A stretch of DNA of 64,000 nt, taken from Peptoniphilus genitalis (GTDB taxonomy: Bacteria > Bacillota > Clostridia > Tissierellales > Peptoniphilaceae). Below the pieces are notes generated by a model. That model was not told the DNA's origin and ran no database searches. It saw only the letters and a list, made by a program, of their open reading frames with translations. This document shows positions 1-7,872 of the stretch, piece by piece (position 1 is the first letter of the stretch; each line of letters starts with the position of its first letter). A program made the position numbers and the translations under genes. The stretch lies in assembly GCF_023614525.1 (NCBI RefSeq), contig NZ_CP097885.1, positions 866,501 to 930,500 of the forward strand, given 5' to 3'.

Positions 1-79
1 TAACCTCATAGTCTTCATCTATCAATGCAGCTGCAAGTCTATATCCTAATTTTCCGGCGCCTACAACTAAAGCCTTCAT
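1..79 (-). CDS. TrkA-N (RCK) type NAD-binding protein, N-terminal fragment
   Basis: Only the first 26 codons lie in the window; the rest runs off the left edge. The peptide begins MKALVVGAGKLGYRLAAAL, a Rossmann GxGxxG nucleotide-binding loop typical of the regulatory subunits of Trk/Ktr potassium channels. The start is supported by AGGAGG at 85-90 on the minus strand. It follows the cation exporter gene by 9 bp, so the two probably share a transcript. Another Rossmann-fold enzyme cannot be excluded from so little sequence. Confidence 0.55.
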   Translation of the reverse strand, partial: MKALVVGAGKLGYRLAAALIDEDYEV

Positions 80-88
80 ATATTCCTC

Positions 89-1237
89 CTAAAAAATCGC
101 ATCTAAATTTATTTCAAATTCGTAATCTGGGTAGATGGATTTTAATTTATCTTTTATCTCTTTTTTCAGAGCATCCTTTCCTTCTCTCTTCTTTACAGAA
201 TCAGCATTGTAATCAATGTCTATATAAATTCTCTTGTCCTCAAGGACTATGTCATGGAAGGAGTAAATGTTAAGTGACTCCCTCACAATTTTTTTAAGAT
301 CTTTAGAAATAGAATTAATAATCTTGCTTCCACTTCCTCTTGGTTCTGGATGAATTATTAACCTTATCCCAAGTAAGTCAGAGACTTCCCTCTCAACCTT
401 GTCTACAATATTGTGAGCTTCTTCTAAGGTCAAATTATAATCTAAAACTGCATCAATAATTACAACTATATTGTCAGGTCCAAAGTCTGTCGCCATAATA
501 TTGTGGACATTGGATATGCCCTCGTAAGTGGAAACCTTGGACTTTATCTCGTGCTTAGTCTCGTCACTAAGTCCACGTCCAAGTATAATTGAAATCGTCT
601 CGTATATAAGTGAGATGGCTGTGTACAAAATAAATAAGGCGACTATTAAACCAACATAGCCATCCAAAATTTTTCCTGTGAATTTTTCTATAATAATTGA
701 AATAATTACAACAGAAGTTATAAGAGTATCACTTAGTGAATCCTTCTCTTGGGCCTTTAGGGTTACAGAGTCAATCTTTCTTGCAACCTTTGAATAAAGT
801 GAAGCCTGCCAAAATTTTATTGCTAAAGTTAAAATCAAAGTCACAAGTGTGAACTTTGGATAGTAAATGGCAACAGGGTGAAGGATCTTTCCAACAGAAG
901 TTTTCAAAAATTGAAAACCAACGGAAAGTACGATACCGGAAACTACAAGAGAAATCAAATACTCAAGTCTCCCATGACCATAGGGGTGGTCCTTGTCTCT
1001 TGGTTTGGCAGCAAGTCTTATTCCAAAAATAGAAATAATAGAGCTGACACAGTCTGTGATATTGTTAACTGCATCAGACAAAATTGAAATTGAGCCAGTA
1101 AAGATATATAAAACTACCTTTAAGAGGGCTACAAGTATATTTGATATAAGTCCGAGAAAGGATGTCTCCTTAGAGATTTTTGCCCTATCATAACCATAGG
1201 CTGACTCTCCCCTCTTTAAAATAAGTTTTGTGAACAT
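89..1237 (-). CDS. Cation diffusion facilitator, predicted manganese exporter type
   Basis: 382-residue membrane protein of the CDF family, which exports divalent metals in exchange for protons. Six hydrophobic segments lie in the first ~220 residues, with the family signature around residues 50-62 and an HPYGHGR loop at 84-90, then a soluble C-terminal metallochaperone-like domain. Residues aligning with the transport site are N58 and D62 in TM2 and D166 and D170 in TM5. This Asn-Asp-Asp-Asp set is the one described for streptococcal MntE (Mn2+), whereas zinc exporters have His-Asp-His-Asp. Manganese specificity is therefore inferred from alignment by eye. It lies 9 bp upstream of the TrkA-type gene. 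Confidence 0.85.
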   Translation of the reverse strand: MFTKLILKRGESAYGYDRAKISKETSFLGLISNILVALLKVVLYIFTGSISILSDAVNNITDCVSSIISIFGIRLAAKPRDKDHPYGHGRLEYLISLVVSGIVLSVGFQFLKTSVGKILHPVAIYYPKFTLVTLILTLAIKFWQASLYSKVARKIDSVTLKAQEKDSLSDTLITSVVIISIIIEKFTGKILDGYVGLIVALFILYTAISLIYETISIILGRGLSDETKHEIKSKVSTYEGISNVHNIMATDFGPDNIVVIIDAVLDYNLTLEEAHNIVDKVEREVSDLLGIRLIIHPEPRGSGSKIINSISKDLKKIVRESLNIYSFHDIVLEDKRIYIDIDYNADSVKKREGKDALKKEIKDKLKSIYPDYEFEINLDAIF

Positions 1238-1380
1238 TTATCCTCCATAATTTATAATAATAAAAATAGGCCAAAAGCCCACTTACTTAGATTTCTTAAA
1301 TTACATTCATTATAACACTAGTGAATACCTAATAAAAGGAAAAGAAGTTAGCTATATTCTTTAGAAAAGCTCAAAAAATA

Positions 1381-1416
1381 TAAAAATAAAAAATGCACCA
1401 GTTTTATCCGGCACAT
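1381..1416 (-). terminator. Intrinsic terminator after the DJ-1 gene
   Basis: In minus-strand RNA, 1416-1408 pairs with 1401-1393 (nine pairs including three G-U wobbles) with a six-base loop, followed by a U-rich tract. It sits just after the stop of the DJ-1 family gene. Confidence 0.7.
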
Positions 1417-1430
1417 TTTCTAATCTTATT

Positions 1431-1997
1431 TTAAATAAATTTCTTAAGTTGTGGAAGTAGTAAACCTTCTGCAACTTCTTCTGCTTTTTCCTTTGATACT
1501 AAAACTTCAACTAGCTTAACTCCAAGTAAGATTGCAAGAGCAGGTCCCATAGCTGTAATTATATTTTCTTCAACAACTACTGCCTCGTCTTGTGGGTCCT
1601 TAACCTTTAATCTCTTTTCAACTCCTGGGTAGCAAGTGAACTTTCCATCTTTTAAAAGTCCTGCTGCATCAAGAACTTGTGGACCTGCACAAATTGCTAT
1701 TACTTTTCTCTCTTCATCATTAAAGACATTGGCGCACTCAAGAACTTTTTTGTCATTCATGAGATTTGTAGCACCAGGTTGACCTCCTGGGATATACATT
1801 GCCCTGTAGTCTTCGATGTTAATTTCATCAAAAACCTTATCAGCAAGAACTGTAACACCGTGAGCTCCCTTTACTTCAAGTCTGTCCTTAACTGAAACTG
1901 TGTCAACCTTTAAGTCAGCCCTCCTAAGGATATCAACAATTGTAAGAGCTTCAATTTCTTCAAAACCTTCTGCCAAAAATACCAATAAATCTTTCAT
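1431..1997 (-). CDS. DJ-1/PfpI (ThiJ) family protein
   Basis: 188 residues, full length for the DJ-1/YajL branch of the class I amidotransferase-like fold. The acidic nucleophile-elbow partner lies in AEGFEEIEA (residues 9-17) and the conserved cysteine is C103 in AICAGP, as in human DJ-1 C106 and YajL. Family members act as redox-sensitive chaperones or deglycases; the substrate here is unknown. It lies 9 bp downstream of proC and shares its transcript, and a terminator follows the stop codon. The start has an appropriate ribosome-binding site (GGAGGTC). Confidence 0.88.
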   Translation of the reverse strand: MKDLLVFLAEGFEEIEALTIVDILRRADLKVDTVSVKDRLEVKGAHGVTVLADKVFDEINIEDYRAMYIPGGQPGATNLMNDKKVLECANVFNDEERKVIAICAGPQVLDAAGLLKDGKFTCYPGVEKRLKVKDPQDEAVVVEENIITAMGPALAILLGVKLVEVLVSKEKAEEVAEGLLLPQLKKFI

Positions 1998-2006
1998 AAT
2001 GACCTC

Positions 2007-2771
2007 CTATTTGTTCATAATAGAATCCACTGCATTTATAATTGCAGACCTAAACCCATCCTTTTCTAAAGATTTTACTCCCTTAATAGTTGTGCCTCCA
2101 GGTGTTGTAACTTGATCCTTTAGTTCACCTGGATGAATACCAGATTCTCTCACCATTTTTCCTGATCCTGCTACTGCTTGAGATATAACCCTGTAGGCCA
2201 TGTCCCTTTTCATACCGTAAGAAACTGCTGCATCTGCTGCTGCTTCAATGTACATATAGACATAGGCAGGCATACAACCTGAAACTGCTTCATAAATTTT
2301 TATATTTTTTTCTTCCACAAGTTCAGTTTCTCCAAAGCTAGATAAAATTTTTCTTATTTCACTAACTTCTTCTTCTGAAATATTTTTTCCAGGGCAAATT
2401 CCTGTCATAGAATTTAAAATTTTTGCCGGCGTATTTGGAAGTGCCATCATAAGTTTTTTATTTGGAAGGCACTCTTCAAGTTTTTTAAGATCAAAGGCTG
2501 AAGTAATAGAAATAATTATTTTATCCTTTACTTCATCTTTTATTGTCTCGATTAAAGGTTCATAAGCGTAGGGCTTAACTGCAAGTATAATTGCATCTGC
2601 CCCCTTCACTACATCTACTTCTGATTCAACTACTCTTGCTGCTTCCTTTATCTTAAAGGCGTCTCTCTTATCTTTATTTCTGTCGTAAAGAAAAGTTTCT
2701 ATATCATTATCTAAAAGACCATGTGCCATGGCAGCACCCATGTTACCAAGGCCTATAATTCCCATCTTCAT
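2007..2771 (-). CDS. proC: Pyrroline-5-carboxylate reductase
   Basis: Catalyses NAD(P)H-dependent reduction of pyrroline-5-carboxylate to proline in the cytoplasm. The N-terminal Rossmann motif is GIIGLGNMG, and the C-terminal signature PGELKDQVTTPGGTT (about residues 215-230) is diagnostic for ProC. The ATG at 2771 is preferred because AAGGAG ends 7 bases upstream. A GTG one codon earlier is possible but too close to the Shine-Dalgarno. It is slightly shorter (254 aa) than E. coli ProC (269). It forms a two-gene unit with the DJ-1 gene. No proA or proB is visible, so it may serve ornithine or arginine catabolism. Confidence 0.93.
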   Translation of the reverse strand: MKMGIIGLGNMGAAMAHGLLDNDIETFLYDRNKDKRDAFKIKEAARVVESEVDVVKGADAIILAVKPYAYEPLIETIKDEVKDKIIISITSAFDLKKLEECLPNKKLMMALPNTPAKILNSMTGICPGKNISEEEVSEIRKILSSFGETELVEEKNIKIYEAVSGCMPAYVYMYIEAAADAAVSYGMKRDMAYRVISQAVAGSGKMVRESGIHPGELKDQVTTPGGTTIKGVKSLEKDGFRSAIINAVDSIMNK

Positions 2772-2849
2772 CACATCACTCCTTAAGTAGATTATACACG
2801 ATATTCTTTAAAAATTCATTTTTGTGCTATAATTTAATAAGGTGATTTC

Positions 2850-3410
2850 ATGAAAAAAATTTCTATTGCAAAGTTATTTTTAACTTTTTTTAAAATAAAT
2901 GCCATAACCTTTGGTGGCGGCTATACAATTGTCCCTGTTATAAAGGACATTTTTGTATCAGACTTAGAACTAATCGAAGAGGACGAGATGATGGATATAG
3001 TTGCCATCTCCCAAGGTGGACCTGGAGCCATGGCAATCTCTTGCTCAGTCCTAACAGGTTATTACTTAAGAGGACCTTTAGGAGCAATAACTTGTCTTGT
3101 GGCATCATCCCTTCCCTGTCTTATAATCTTATCAATAATTTCAAATTTCTACCAAGAATTTAAGTCAAACTTCTTTATCAACGCAGCTTTAGAGGGAATA
3201 AGTGGCGTTATCTCTGCAGTTTTATTCATCACCGTAGTCCGCATGGGGATTTCTTCTTACAAGAACAACCCCCGTTTTAGCATAGTCATGATTATCTTAG
3301 TCTTCCTAGTTGCCTTTTTCACAAATATCAACACAGGACTAATAATTTTCTTCTGTGCCCTAGCAGGAATTTCTTATTTTAGCGTCATGGAGAGGTACAA
3401 AAATGCTTGA
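2850..3410 (+). CDS. CHR (chromate ion transporter) family, subunit 1
   Basis: 186-residue membrane protein with the CHR motif FGGGYTIVPVI near the N-terminus and PGAMAI later. It is one half of a split CHR transporter: short CHR proteins occur as adjacent pairs that together equal one long ChrA. Known members export chromate, but most in anaerobes have no proven substrate, so chromate resistance should not be assumed. A TATAAT at 2828-2833 lies upstream. The next subunit overlaps it by 8 bp, implying translational coupling. Confidence 0.88.
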   Translation: MKKISIAKLFLTFFKINAITFGGGYTIVPVIKDIFVSDLELIEEDEMMDIVAISQGGPGAMAISCSVLTGYYLRGPLGAITCLVASSLPCLIILSIISNFYQEFKSNFFINAALEGISGVISAVLFITVVRMGISSYKNNPRFSIVMIILVFLVAFFTNINTGLIIFFCALAGISYFSVMERYKNA

Positions 3411-3960
3411 TTTATTTTTAATTTTCTTTAAAATTGGTTGCTTCGCCTTTGGTGGCGGCTACGCAGTCATCCCCTTGATTTCAAAATACGTTGTAGAAGA
3501 AAATGCCTGGATCTCCACAAGAGAATTTATAGACTTAATTTCTATTTCGCAAATGACTCCAGGTCCCATTGCCATTAACTCGGCAACCTTTGTTGGACAA
3601 AATGTCTATGGAATCCTTGGTTCTATACTTGCAACAACAGGACTAGTTCTTCCTCAGTTTATTCTCATGATGATCTTGGGCTACTTCCTATTTAGCAAGG
3701 GCAAAAAATTTAAAATCATGGACTACTCCCTCCTTGGTATCAAGGCAGGAGTCGTGTCCCTTATCTTTATAACAACCTTAAAGCTCTTCCAATCATCAGT
3801 CTTTCCTGAAGGACTTAAGCTCCAATGCATGAGCCTGGCAGCGTTAATTTCCTTTGTTCTTGGTTTTCTTTTATACCTAAAAAAAATAGACCTATTTAAA
3901 CTAATAGGCCTCGGTGCAGTGATTGGGATTGGTGTCAAATATGCCTTGACCTTTATGTAA
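3403..3960 (+). CDS. CHR (chromate ion transporter) family, subunit 2
   Basis: 185 residues, paralogous to the preceding gene, with FAFGGGYAVIPLI near residue 14 and the conserved TPGPIAINSATFVG segment. It is predicted to have about six membrane segments. It starts inside the end of subunit 1, consistent with a heteromeric antiparallel complex as known for paired short-chain CHR proteins. A terminator follows at once, so the two genes form a complete transcription unit. The substrate is unassigned. Confidence 0.88.
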   Translation: MLDLFLIFFKIGCFAFGGGYAVIPLISKYVVEENAWISTREFIDLISISQMTPGPIAINSATFVGQNVYGILGSILATTGLVLPQFILMMILGYFLFSKGKKFKIMDYSLLGIKAGVVSLIFITTLKLFQSSVFPEGLKLQCMSLAALISFVLGFLLYLKKIDLFKLIGLGAVIGIGVKYALTFM

Positions 3961-3963
3961 AAT

Positions 3964-3995
3964 AAAACTCCTTGGTTTTTTCCAGGGAGTTTTTG
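3964..3995 (+). terminator. Bidirectional intrinsic terminator
   Basis: ACTCCTTGG pairs with CCAGGGAGT (one G-U) around a T-rich loop, followed by TTTTT. The opposite strand also has a T-rich tract, so it can serve the convergent ADP-ribosylglycohydrolase gene. Confidence 0.75.
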
Positions 3996-4081
3996 CTTGT
4001 AATTTTTATTTTTCAAATTAAATTTCTTGGATATTAATTTCACTTTATATTTTTATTATAGATTAAAAATTTTTTATAACT

Positions 4082-4864
4082 TTAAAATATGCACTCATCA
4101 ATTAAATCTTTTCCCTTTAATTCATCCACCCACTCTTTTGGAAAGTTATCAAAACCATAAATAATTCCTGCTAATCCACCAGTAACAGCTCCAGTGGTGT
4201 CTGTGTCGTCTCCAAGATTTATTGCCTTTAGGACAGCTTCCTTGTAAGAATTTGTATTTAAAAGACACCAAAAAGATGCTTCTAGAGTGTGGAGGACAAA
4301 ACCTGTTGACTGGATTTCGTCTTCGGGTTTGTTTTTTATGTGGTTAAGTCCAAGCTCTTCTAATTTCTCGCCAGCAATCAACTTCCTCGCAAGATGAACA
4401 TAATCAAGGCAGGCCTTTTTAGAAATTTCGTGAGCGTGGGTGATGCTTGATACACTTTCAATCTCTTCATCCCTTGCATCAGTAAAAGCTAAAGGCAAGA
4501 TCCTCATAAGAGACCCATTGCCATTGGCATAAAAATCATCAATCCCATGACCTTCTGTCAGGGCTTCTCTTGTTGTTATCCCCACATCAAAAGTTTCTCC
4601 ATGACAAGCGAACTTTCCTTCAAAGAGCCAGGCCTCAAAATTTTTTCTTATATCTTCAAGGTCAATTTTATTTTTATCCTTTATTGACTTACAAGTTGCA
4701 AGAGTCATACTGGTATCGTCAGACCAGGTCCCAGAAACTTGATTCCAAGTTCCAAAACCCACCATGCCTGTGCAAGTAAAGGTCCCCCTCTTTTTAAACT
4801 CAAAGGGAACTCCAAGAGCATCAGCTATGGCGAGTCCATAAATTCCATCCCTAAGCTTAGACAT
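4082..4864 (-). CDS. ADP-ribosylglycohydrolase family protein
   Basis: 260 residues, all-helical DraG/ARH fold. Enzymes of this family hydrolyse ADP-ribose from arginine (or other) side chains or from small molecules, using two Mg2+ ions. Metal ligands are visible as the WSDDTS motif at about residues 47-52 and the GDDTDTTG motif at about 218-225. AAGGAGG precedes the ATG. No ADP-ribosyltransferase is visible next to it, and the target is unknown. The gene stands alone, convergent with the CHR pair and downstream of the toxin terminator. Confidence 0.88.
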   Translation of the reverse strand: MSKLRDGIYGLAIADALGVPFEFKKRGTFTCTGMVGFGTWNQVSGTWSDDTSMTLATCKSIKDKNKIDLEDIRKNFEAWLFEGKFACHGETFDVGITTREALTEGHGIDDFYANGNGSLMRILPLAFTDARDEEIESVSSITHAHEISKKACLDYVHLARKLIAGEKLEELGLNHIKNKPEDEIQSTGFVLHTLEASFWCLLNTNSYKEAVLKAINLGDDTDTTGAVTGGLAGIIYGFDNFPKEWVDELKGKDLIDECIF

Positions 4865-4923
4865 AAAAACCTCCTTTTTAATTTGCTTTAATAAATTGTT
4901 AAATCAATTATATTTATTTTTTT

Positions 4924-4955
4924 CATAAAAATAAAGACTCCCATGAGGAAGTCTT
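4924..4955 (-). terminator. Intrinsic terminator after the toxin gene (copy of the pta terminator)
   Basis: Minus-strand stem AAGACTTCC / GGGAGTCTT with a four-base loop, followed by TATTTTTATG. The 32 bases at 4924-4955 match 6799-6830 except for the four loop bases. Confidence 0.85.
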
Positions 4956-4968
4956 ATGAATAAATATT

Positions 4969-5217
4969 TTAATTTCTTCTGTCTATAAAAAAGATTATTA
5001 ACTTGTCGTCGTCAATTTTGGCTAGGAGCCTATAAGCACCAATCCTATACCTCCAAACCCCTTTGAAGTTGCCAGTGAGGGCCTTGCCATAAAGTCTTGC
5101 GTTTTGACAACCAATAAGATTGCCATCCATCCAATTTTTTATAAGTTTTTGTGACTGCCTATCAAGTTTTTTAAAAGACTTGTCAAACTTTTTTGTGGTT
5201 CTTACTTGGTAAGTCAT
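4969..5217 (-). CDS. RelE/ParE-superfamily toxin
   Basis: 82-residue basic protein of the RelE/YafQ type, an mRNA interferase acting on the ribosome. It has the usual N-terminal helix pair (TKKFDKSFKKLDRQSQKLI), the GKALTGNFKGVWRYRIGAYR core and the IIFFIDRR C-terminal strand. It ends right after that strand, so it is a few residues shorter than many relatives, but the fold looks complete. Its ATG overlaps the stop of the upstream antitoxin frame (ATGA), the classic antitoxin-toxin coupling. Because the antitoxin frame is broken, the toxin may now be silent, poorly translated or weakened. An intact toxin beside a dead antitoxin would otherwise be unstable. Confidence 0.85.
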   Translation of the reverse strand: MTYQVRTTKKFDKSFKKLDRQSQKLIKNWMDGNLIGCQNARLYGKALTGNFKGVWRYRIGAYRLLAKIDDDKLIIFFIDRRN

Positions 5218-5437
5218 AGGTCAAGCTCTTTAAATAAATCTTCAATAGGTCTAGTTTCAACTTCGCCCCTAGCTTCTCTTTCAAGAAAGTCCTCAGCCAC
5301 CTTCATGTCGAACTCATCTTCAAGCTTCTCTTCCATCAATCTCTTAAAAAGAGTAGAGAGTGGTTCGCCCATAAGGTCAGCATAAGCAGTAAAGGCCTCT
5401 CCTCTTCAGCGTTTAATCTAACAGATACAGTTTTCAT
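5214..5437 (-). pseudogene. RelB/DinJ-type antitoxin, frameshifted
   Basis: The ATG at 5437 has AGAGG eight bases upstream and begins MKTVSVRLNAEEE, a ribbon-helix-helix start. At about 5397-5404 the frame is lost: one base is missing (or two gained). The other frame continues as AFTAYADLMGEPLSTLFKRL and ends with IEDLFKELDL, whose stop overlaps the toxin ATG. Restoring the base gives a protein of about 74 residues, normal for RelB/DinJ. It may be a true mutation or a sequencing error in the run of GA and AG repeats there. Confidence 0.75.
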
Positions 5438-5453
5438 ATCCATAACCTCTAAG

Positions 5454-5466
5454 GTAATTGTATTAC
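5454..5466. promoter_or_regulatory. Candidate operator of the toxin-antitoxin unit
   Basis: Perfect 13-bp dyad GTAAT-TGT-ATTAC just upstream of the antitoxin start. RelB-type antitoxins bind such palindromes to repress their own promoter. The position fits, but no promoter hexamers are clear here. Confidence 0.35.
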
Positions 5467-5495
5467 ATTGTTCAAGCCTATAATTTTTTATAAAC

Positions 5496-6761
5496 TTAAT
5501 CTTCATGGATCACAGCAATTGGCTTTGCATAATAAACAAAAATCATTGCATCATATAAATCTTTTGGAACTTCCTTCACCCTATAAGACCTTGGCATGAA
5601 TTTCATAAGTGGAGAATATCCTTCGCCCAGACTTACCATGTTGATTGCTTTATTTATAAGGTCAAAAGTTTCCCCTTCTTTAACTTTTGTAAAATCTAAA
5701 TAATATTTTCCTTTAAATTTTCTCGCACTGTAAGCTAAAGGATCAGCAGATACAAAGCCATGGTTTGACCTCTTATTATCTGGACCAACTTCGTTTATAT
5801 TTACAATTCCCTTATAAAAGTCTGTCCCAATAATAAAATATTTTTCTCCAAAAATTTTCTTTAAGTGAGACCCCATTGGCTCATAAAACTTTTGACTTTT
5901 TGCAATATGACCATTGTGTCCAGAAATTAAAAGCATCTTATTTCCCTTTGCCTTTTCAAAATCACTTATCCACTTAACATTTCCAGCCATAAGCTCATCT
6001 CTAACATTATTTACTTTTACATAGTCATTAAAATCTAATTCGTAATATTTTACGCTGTCCAAGACATTTGTTATCGCTCTTGAAAGAATTTTTGCATCTG
6101 GAGAAGATAGGGCGTCCGCATAAGCTTTTATCTCTAACAACAAAGCTTCCTTATCTTTTATCTGTGAGATTTTAAGTTTTTCATCTTTAATAAAAGAAAA
6201 GTCTTTTTCCAAATCTCTTTTTTGTAAAATATTATTTTCCTTGCAAAAATCTAAAATTACCTCCATAGATTTTTCTGGATTTTGCATGTCAAAGCCGTAA
6301 AAAGAAAGTTTGTCCTCATCCTTTGCTTTTTGGTTGTAGTCAAACATATAATTTATAAGATCACTCATATTCTTTGTGTGATAAATATTAAAAGAAAAAA
6401 CATTAGAAATATTTTCATCTCTTTTGTTCCCATGAATGTAATTATTTATTATCATTCCTTCGCCAAAATCAGCTTCAATAGCAAAGCTCTTTAAATTATT
6501 TTTTTCAACTAAAGTCTTTAAAACTTCTAATTTTAAATCTTGAAAATCAGAATTTCCATGAGTCGCTTCCCCTAGTCCAACAACTTGTATACTGTCATCT
6601 AAATTTATTTGGCTTACAGCTTTGCCATAGTCTTCTATATCAGATATGTTTTTCCTTGCACTTAACTTTGGGAGATTAATCCACAAAAAATCTCCAATCC
6701 CTATAAGAATAATAAGGGATACTAAAAAAATTAAAATCCCTTTAAATATTTTCTTTATCAT
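5496..6761 (-). CDS. Erythromycin esterase family protein, membrane-anchored
   Basis: 421 residues: an N-terminal hydrophobic anchor (about residues 8-24), then an extracytoplasmic EreA/ChaN-like domain. Conserved elements are GLGEATHGN (E65, H68), AIEADFGEG, FYGFDMQ and SGHNGHIAKS, matching the metal/water-activating residues of Ere enzymes. Macrolide esterases are cytoplasmic and lack this anchor, so resistance is not implied. Many members of this family have unknown surface or succinoglycan-related roles. It is transcribed alone on the minus strand, between pta and the toxin-antitoxin unit, inside the terminator-flanked block. Confidence 0.8.
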   Translation of the reverse strand: MIKKIFKGILIFLVSLIILIGIGDFLWINLPKLSARKNISDIEDYGKAVSQINLDDSIQVVGLGEATHGNSDFQDLKLEVLKTLVEKNNLKSFAIEADFGEGMIINNYIHGNKRDENISNVFSFNIYHTKNMSDLINYMFDYNQKAKDEDKLSFYGFDMQNPEKSMEVILDFCKENNILQKRDLEKDFSFIKDEKLKISQIKDKEALLLEIKAYADALSSPDAKILSRAITNVLDSVKYYELDFNDYVKVNNVRDELMAGNVKWISDFEKAKGNKMLLISGHNGHIAKSQKFYEPMGSHLKKIFGEKYFIIGTDFYKGIVNINEVGPDNKRSNHGFVSADPLAYSARKFKGKYYLDFTKVKEGETFDLINKAINMVSLGEGYSPLMKFMPRSYRVKEVPKDLYDAMIFVYYAKPIAVIHED

Positions 6762-6798
6762 TTTCTCACCTTCTCTACCAAATTATATATATTAAAAA

Positions 6799-6830
6799 CA
6801 TAAAAATAAAGACTCCCCTAAGGAAGTCTT
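6799..6830 (-). terminator. Intrinsic terminator of pta
   Basis: Minus-strand stem AAGACTTCC / GGGAGTCTT followed by TATTTTTATG, beginning 16 bases after the pta stop. It is repeated almost exactly at 4924-4955. Confidence 0.88.
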
Positions 6831-6845
6831 TAAGTCTATCTTTTA

Positions 6846-7817
6846 TTAAAGAACTGCTTGTGCTGCTGTTATGATAGCTAGTGCGTAAGCTTCGTCTTCT
6901 ACACAACCTCTTGAAAGGTCGTTTACTGGTGCGTTAAGTCCTTGTAGGATTGGACCTACTGCCTTGAATCCACCAAAGTATTGTGCAAGTTTGTAGCCAA
7001 TGTTTCCTGCTTCAATGTTAGGGAAGATAAATACATTTGCGTGACCTGCTACTTTTGAATCTGGTGCTTTTTTCTTTGCAACTCTTTCGATGAAGGCTGC
7101 ATCAAATTGAAGTTCTCCGTCAACTGCCATTTCAGGATTTCTTTCTGCTGCCATCTTAGCTGCTTCTGCTACCATTGTTACTCTTTCGTGAGAAGCTGAT
7201 CCGTGAGTTGAGAAAGAAAGCATTGCTACCTTTGGATCGATACCAAATTGTTTTGCAGTTTCATTTGATACTACTGCAACTTCTGCTAGGCCTTCTGCAT
7301 CTAGATCTGTGTTAATAGCACAGTCTGCCATTAGGTAAAGTTCTTCATTTCTAATCATAATGAAGGCACCTGAGCATCTCTTGTAGCCTGGTTTAGTCTT
7401 GATAATTTGAAGAGCTGGTCTTACTGTATCTGCAGTTGTGTGTGCTGCACCTGATACAAGTCCCTTAGCTTTTTCCATATATACAAGCATTGTACCAAAA
7501 TAGTTGTGGTCCTTTAGGATTTCTGCTGCTTGTTCTTCGTTAACTTTTCCCTTTCTTCTTTCTACGAAAGCCTTAACCATTTCGTCTTTTCCTGCATAAG
7601 TTTCTGGATTAAGGATTTCAAGATTTCCAAGTTTAACGCCTTCTTTTTCTGCAAGAGCTTTTAGTTCTTCTTCGTCTCCAAGAACGATTGGCTTAATGTC
7701 TCCTTCGTCGTTAAGTCTAATTGCTGCTCTTAAGATTCTTCTGTCGTTTCCTTCTGGAAATACTATTTCTGGTTTTGATTCTCTAACTTTTACTTTTAAT
7801 TCTTCTATTAGTGCCAT
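6846..7817 (-). CDS. pta: Phosphate acetyltransferase
   Basis: 323 residues, full length for the short Pta (PTA_PTB) class. It interconverts acetyl-CoA and acetyl phosphate, the first half of acetate fermentation; acetate kinase is not in this window. Characteristic segments include VFPEGNDRRILRAA, GLVSGAAHTTADTVRPALQI, SFSTHGSASHE and IEAGNIGYKLAQ. The ATG follows a GGGGGAAAT ribosome-binding site. A strong terminator follows. It lies 55 bp downstream of folP and may be read from the same direction, though an AT-rich gap with a TATAAT suggests its own promoter. Confidence 0.95.
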   Translation of the reverse strand: MALIEELKVKVRESKPEIVFPEGNDRRILRAAIRLNDEGDIKPIVLGDEEELKALAEKEGVKLGNLEILNPETYAGKDEMVKAFVERRKGKVNEEQAAEILKDHNYFGTMLVYMEKAKGLVSGAAHTTADTVRPALQIIKTKPGYKRCSGAFIMIRNEELYLMADCAINTDLDAEGLAEVAVVSNETAKQFGIDPKVAMLSFSTHGSASHERVTMVAEAAKMAAERNPEMAVDGELQFDAAFIERVAKKKAPDSKVAGHANVFIFPNIEAGNIGYKLAQYFGGFKAVGPILQGLNAPVNDLSRGCVEDEAYALAIITAAQAVL

Positions 7818-7872
7818 AATTTCCCCCTAATTTCTATTAATAAATAATATTATATATCTAATGAAAAATAAT

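Noticed and set aside
5496-6761. Macrolide resistance gene
   Set aside because: It belongs to the erythromycin esterase superfamily but has a membrane anchor and no evidence of macrolide activity; the family is functionally broad.
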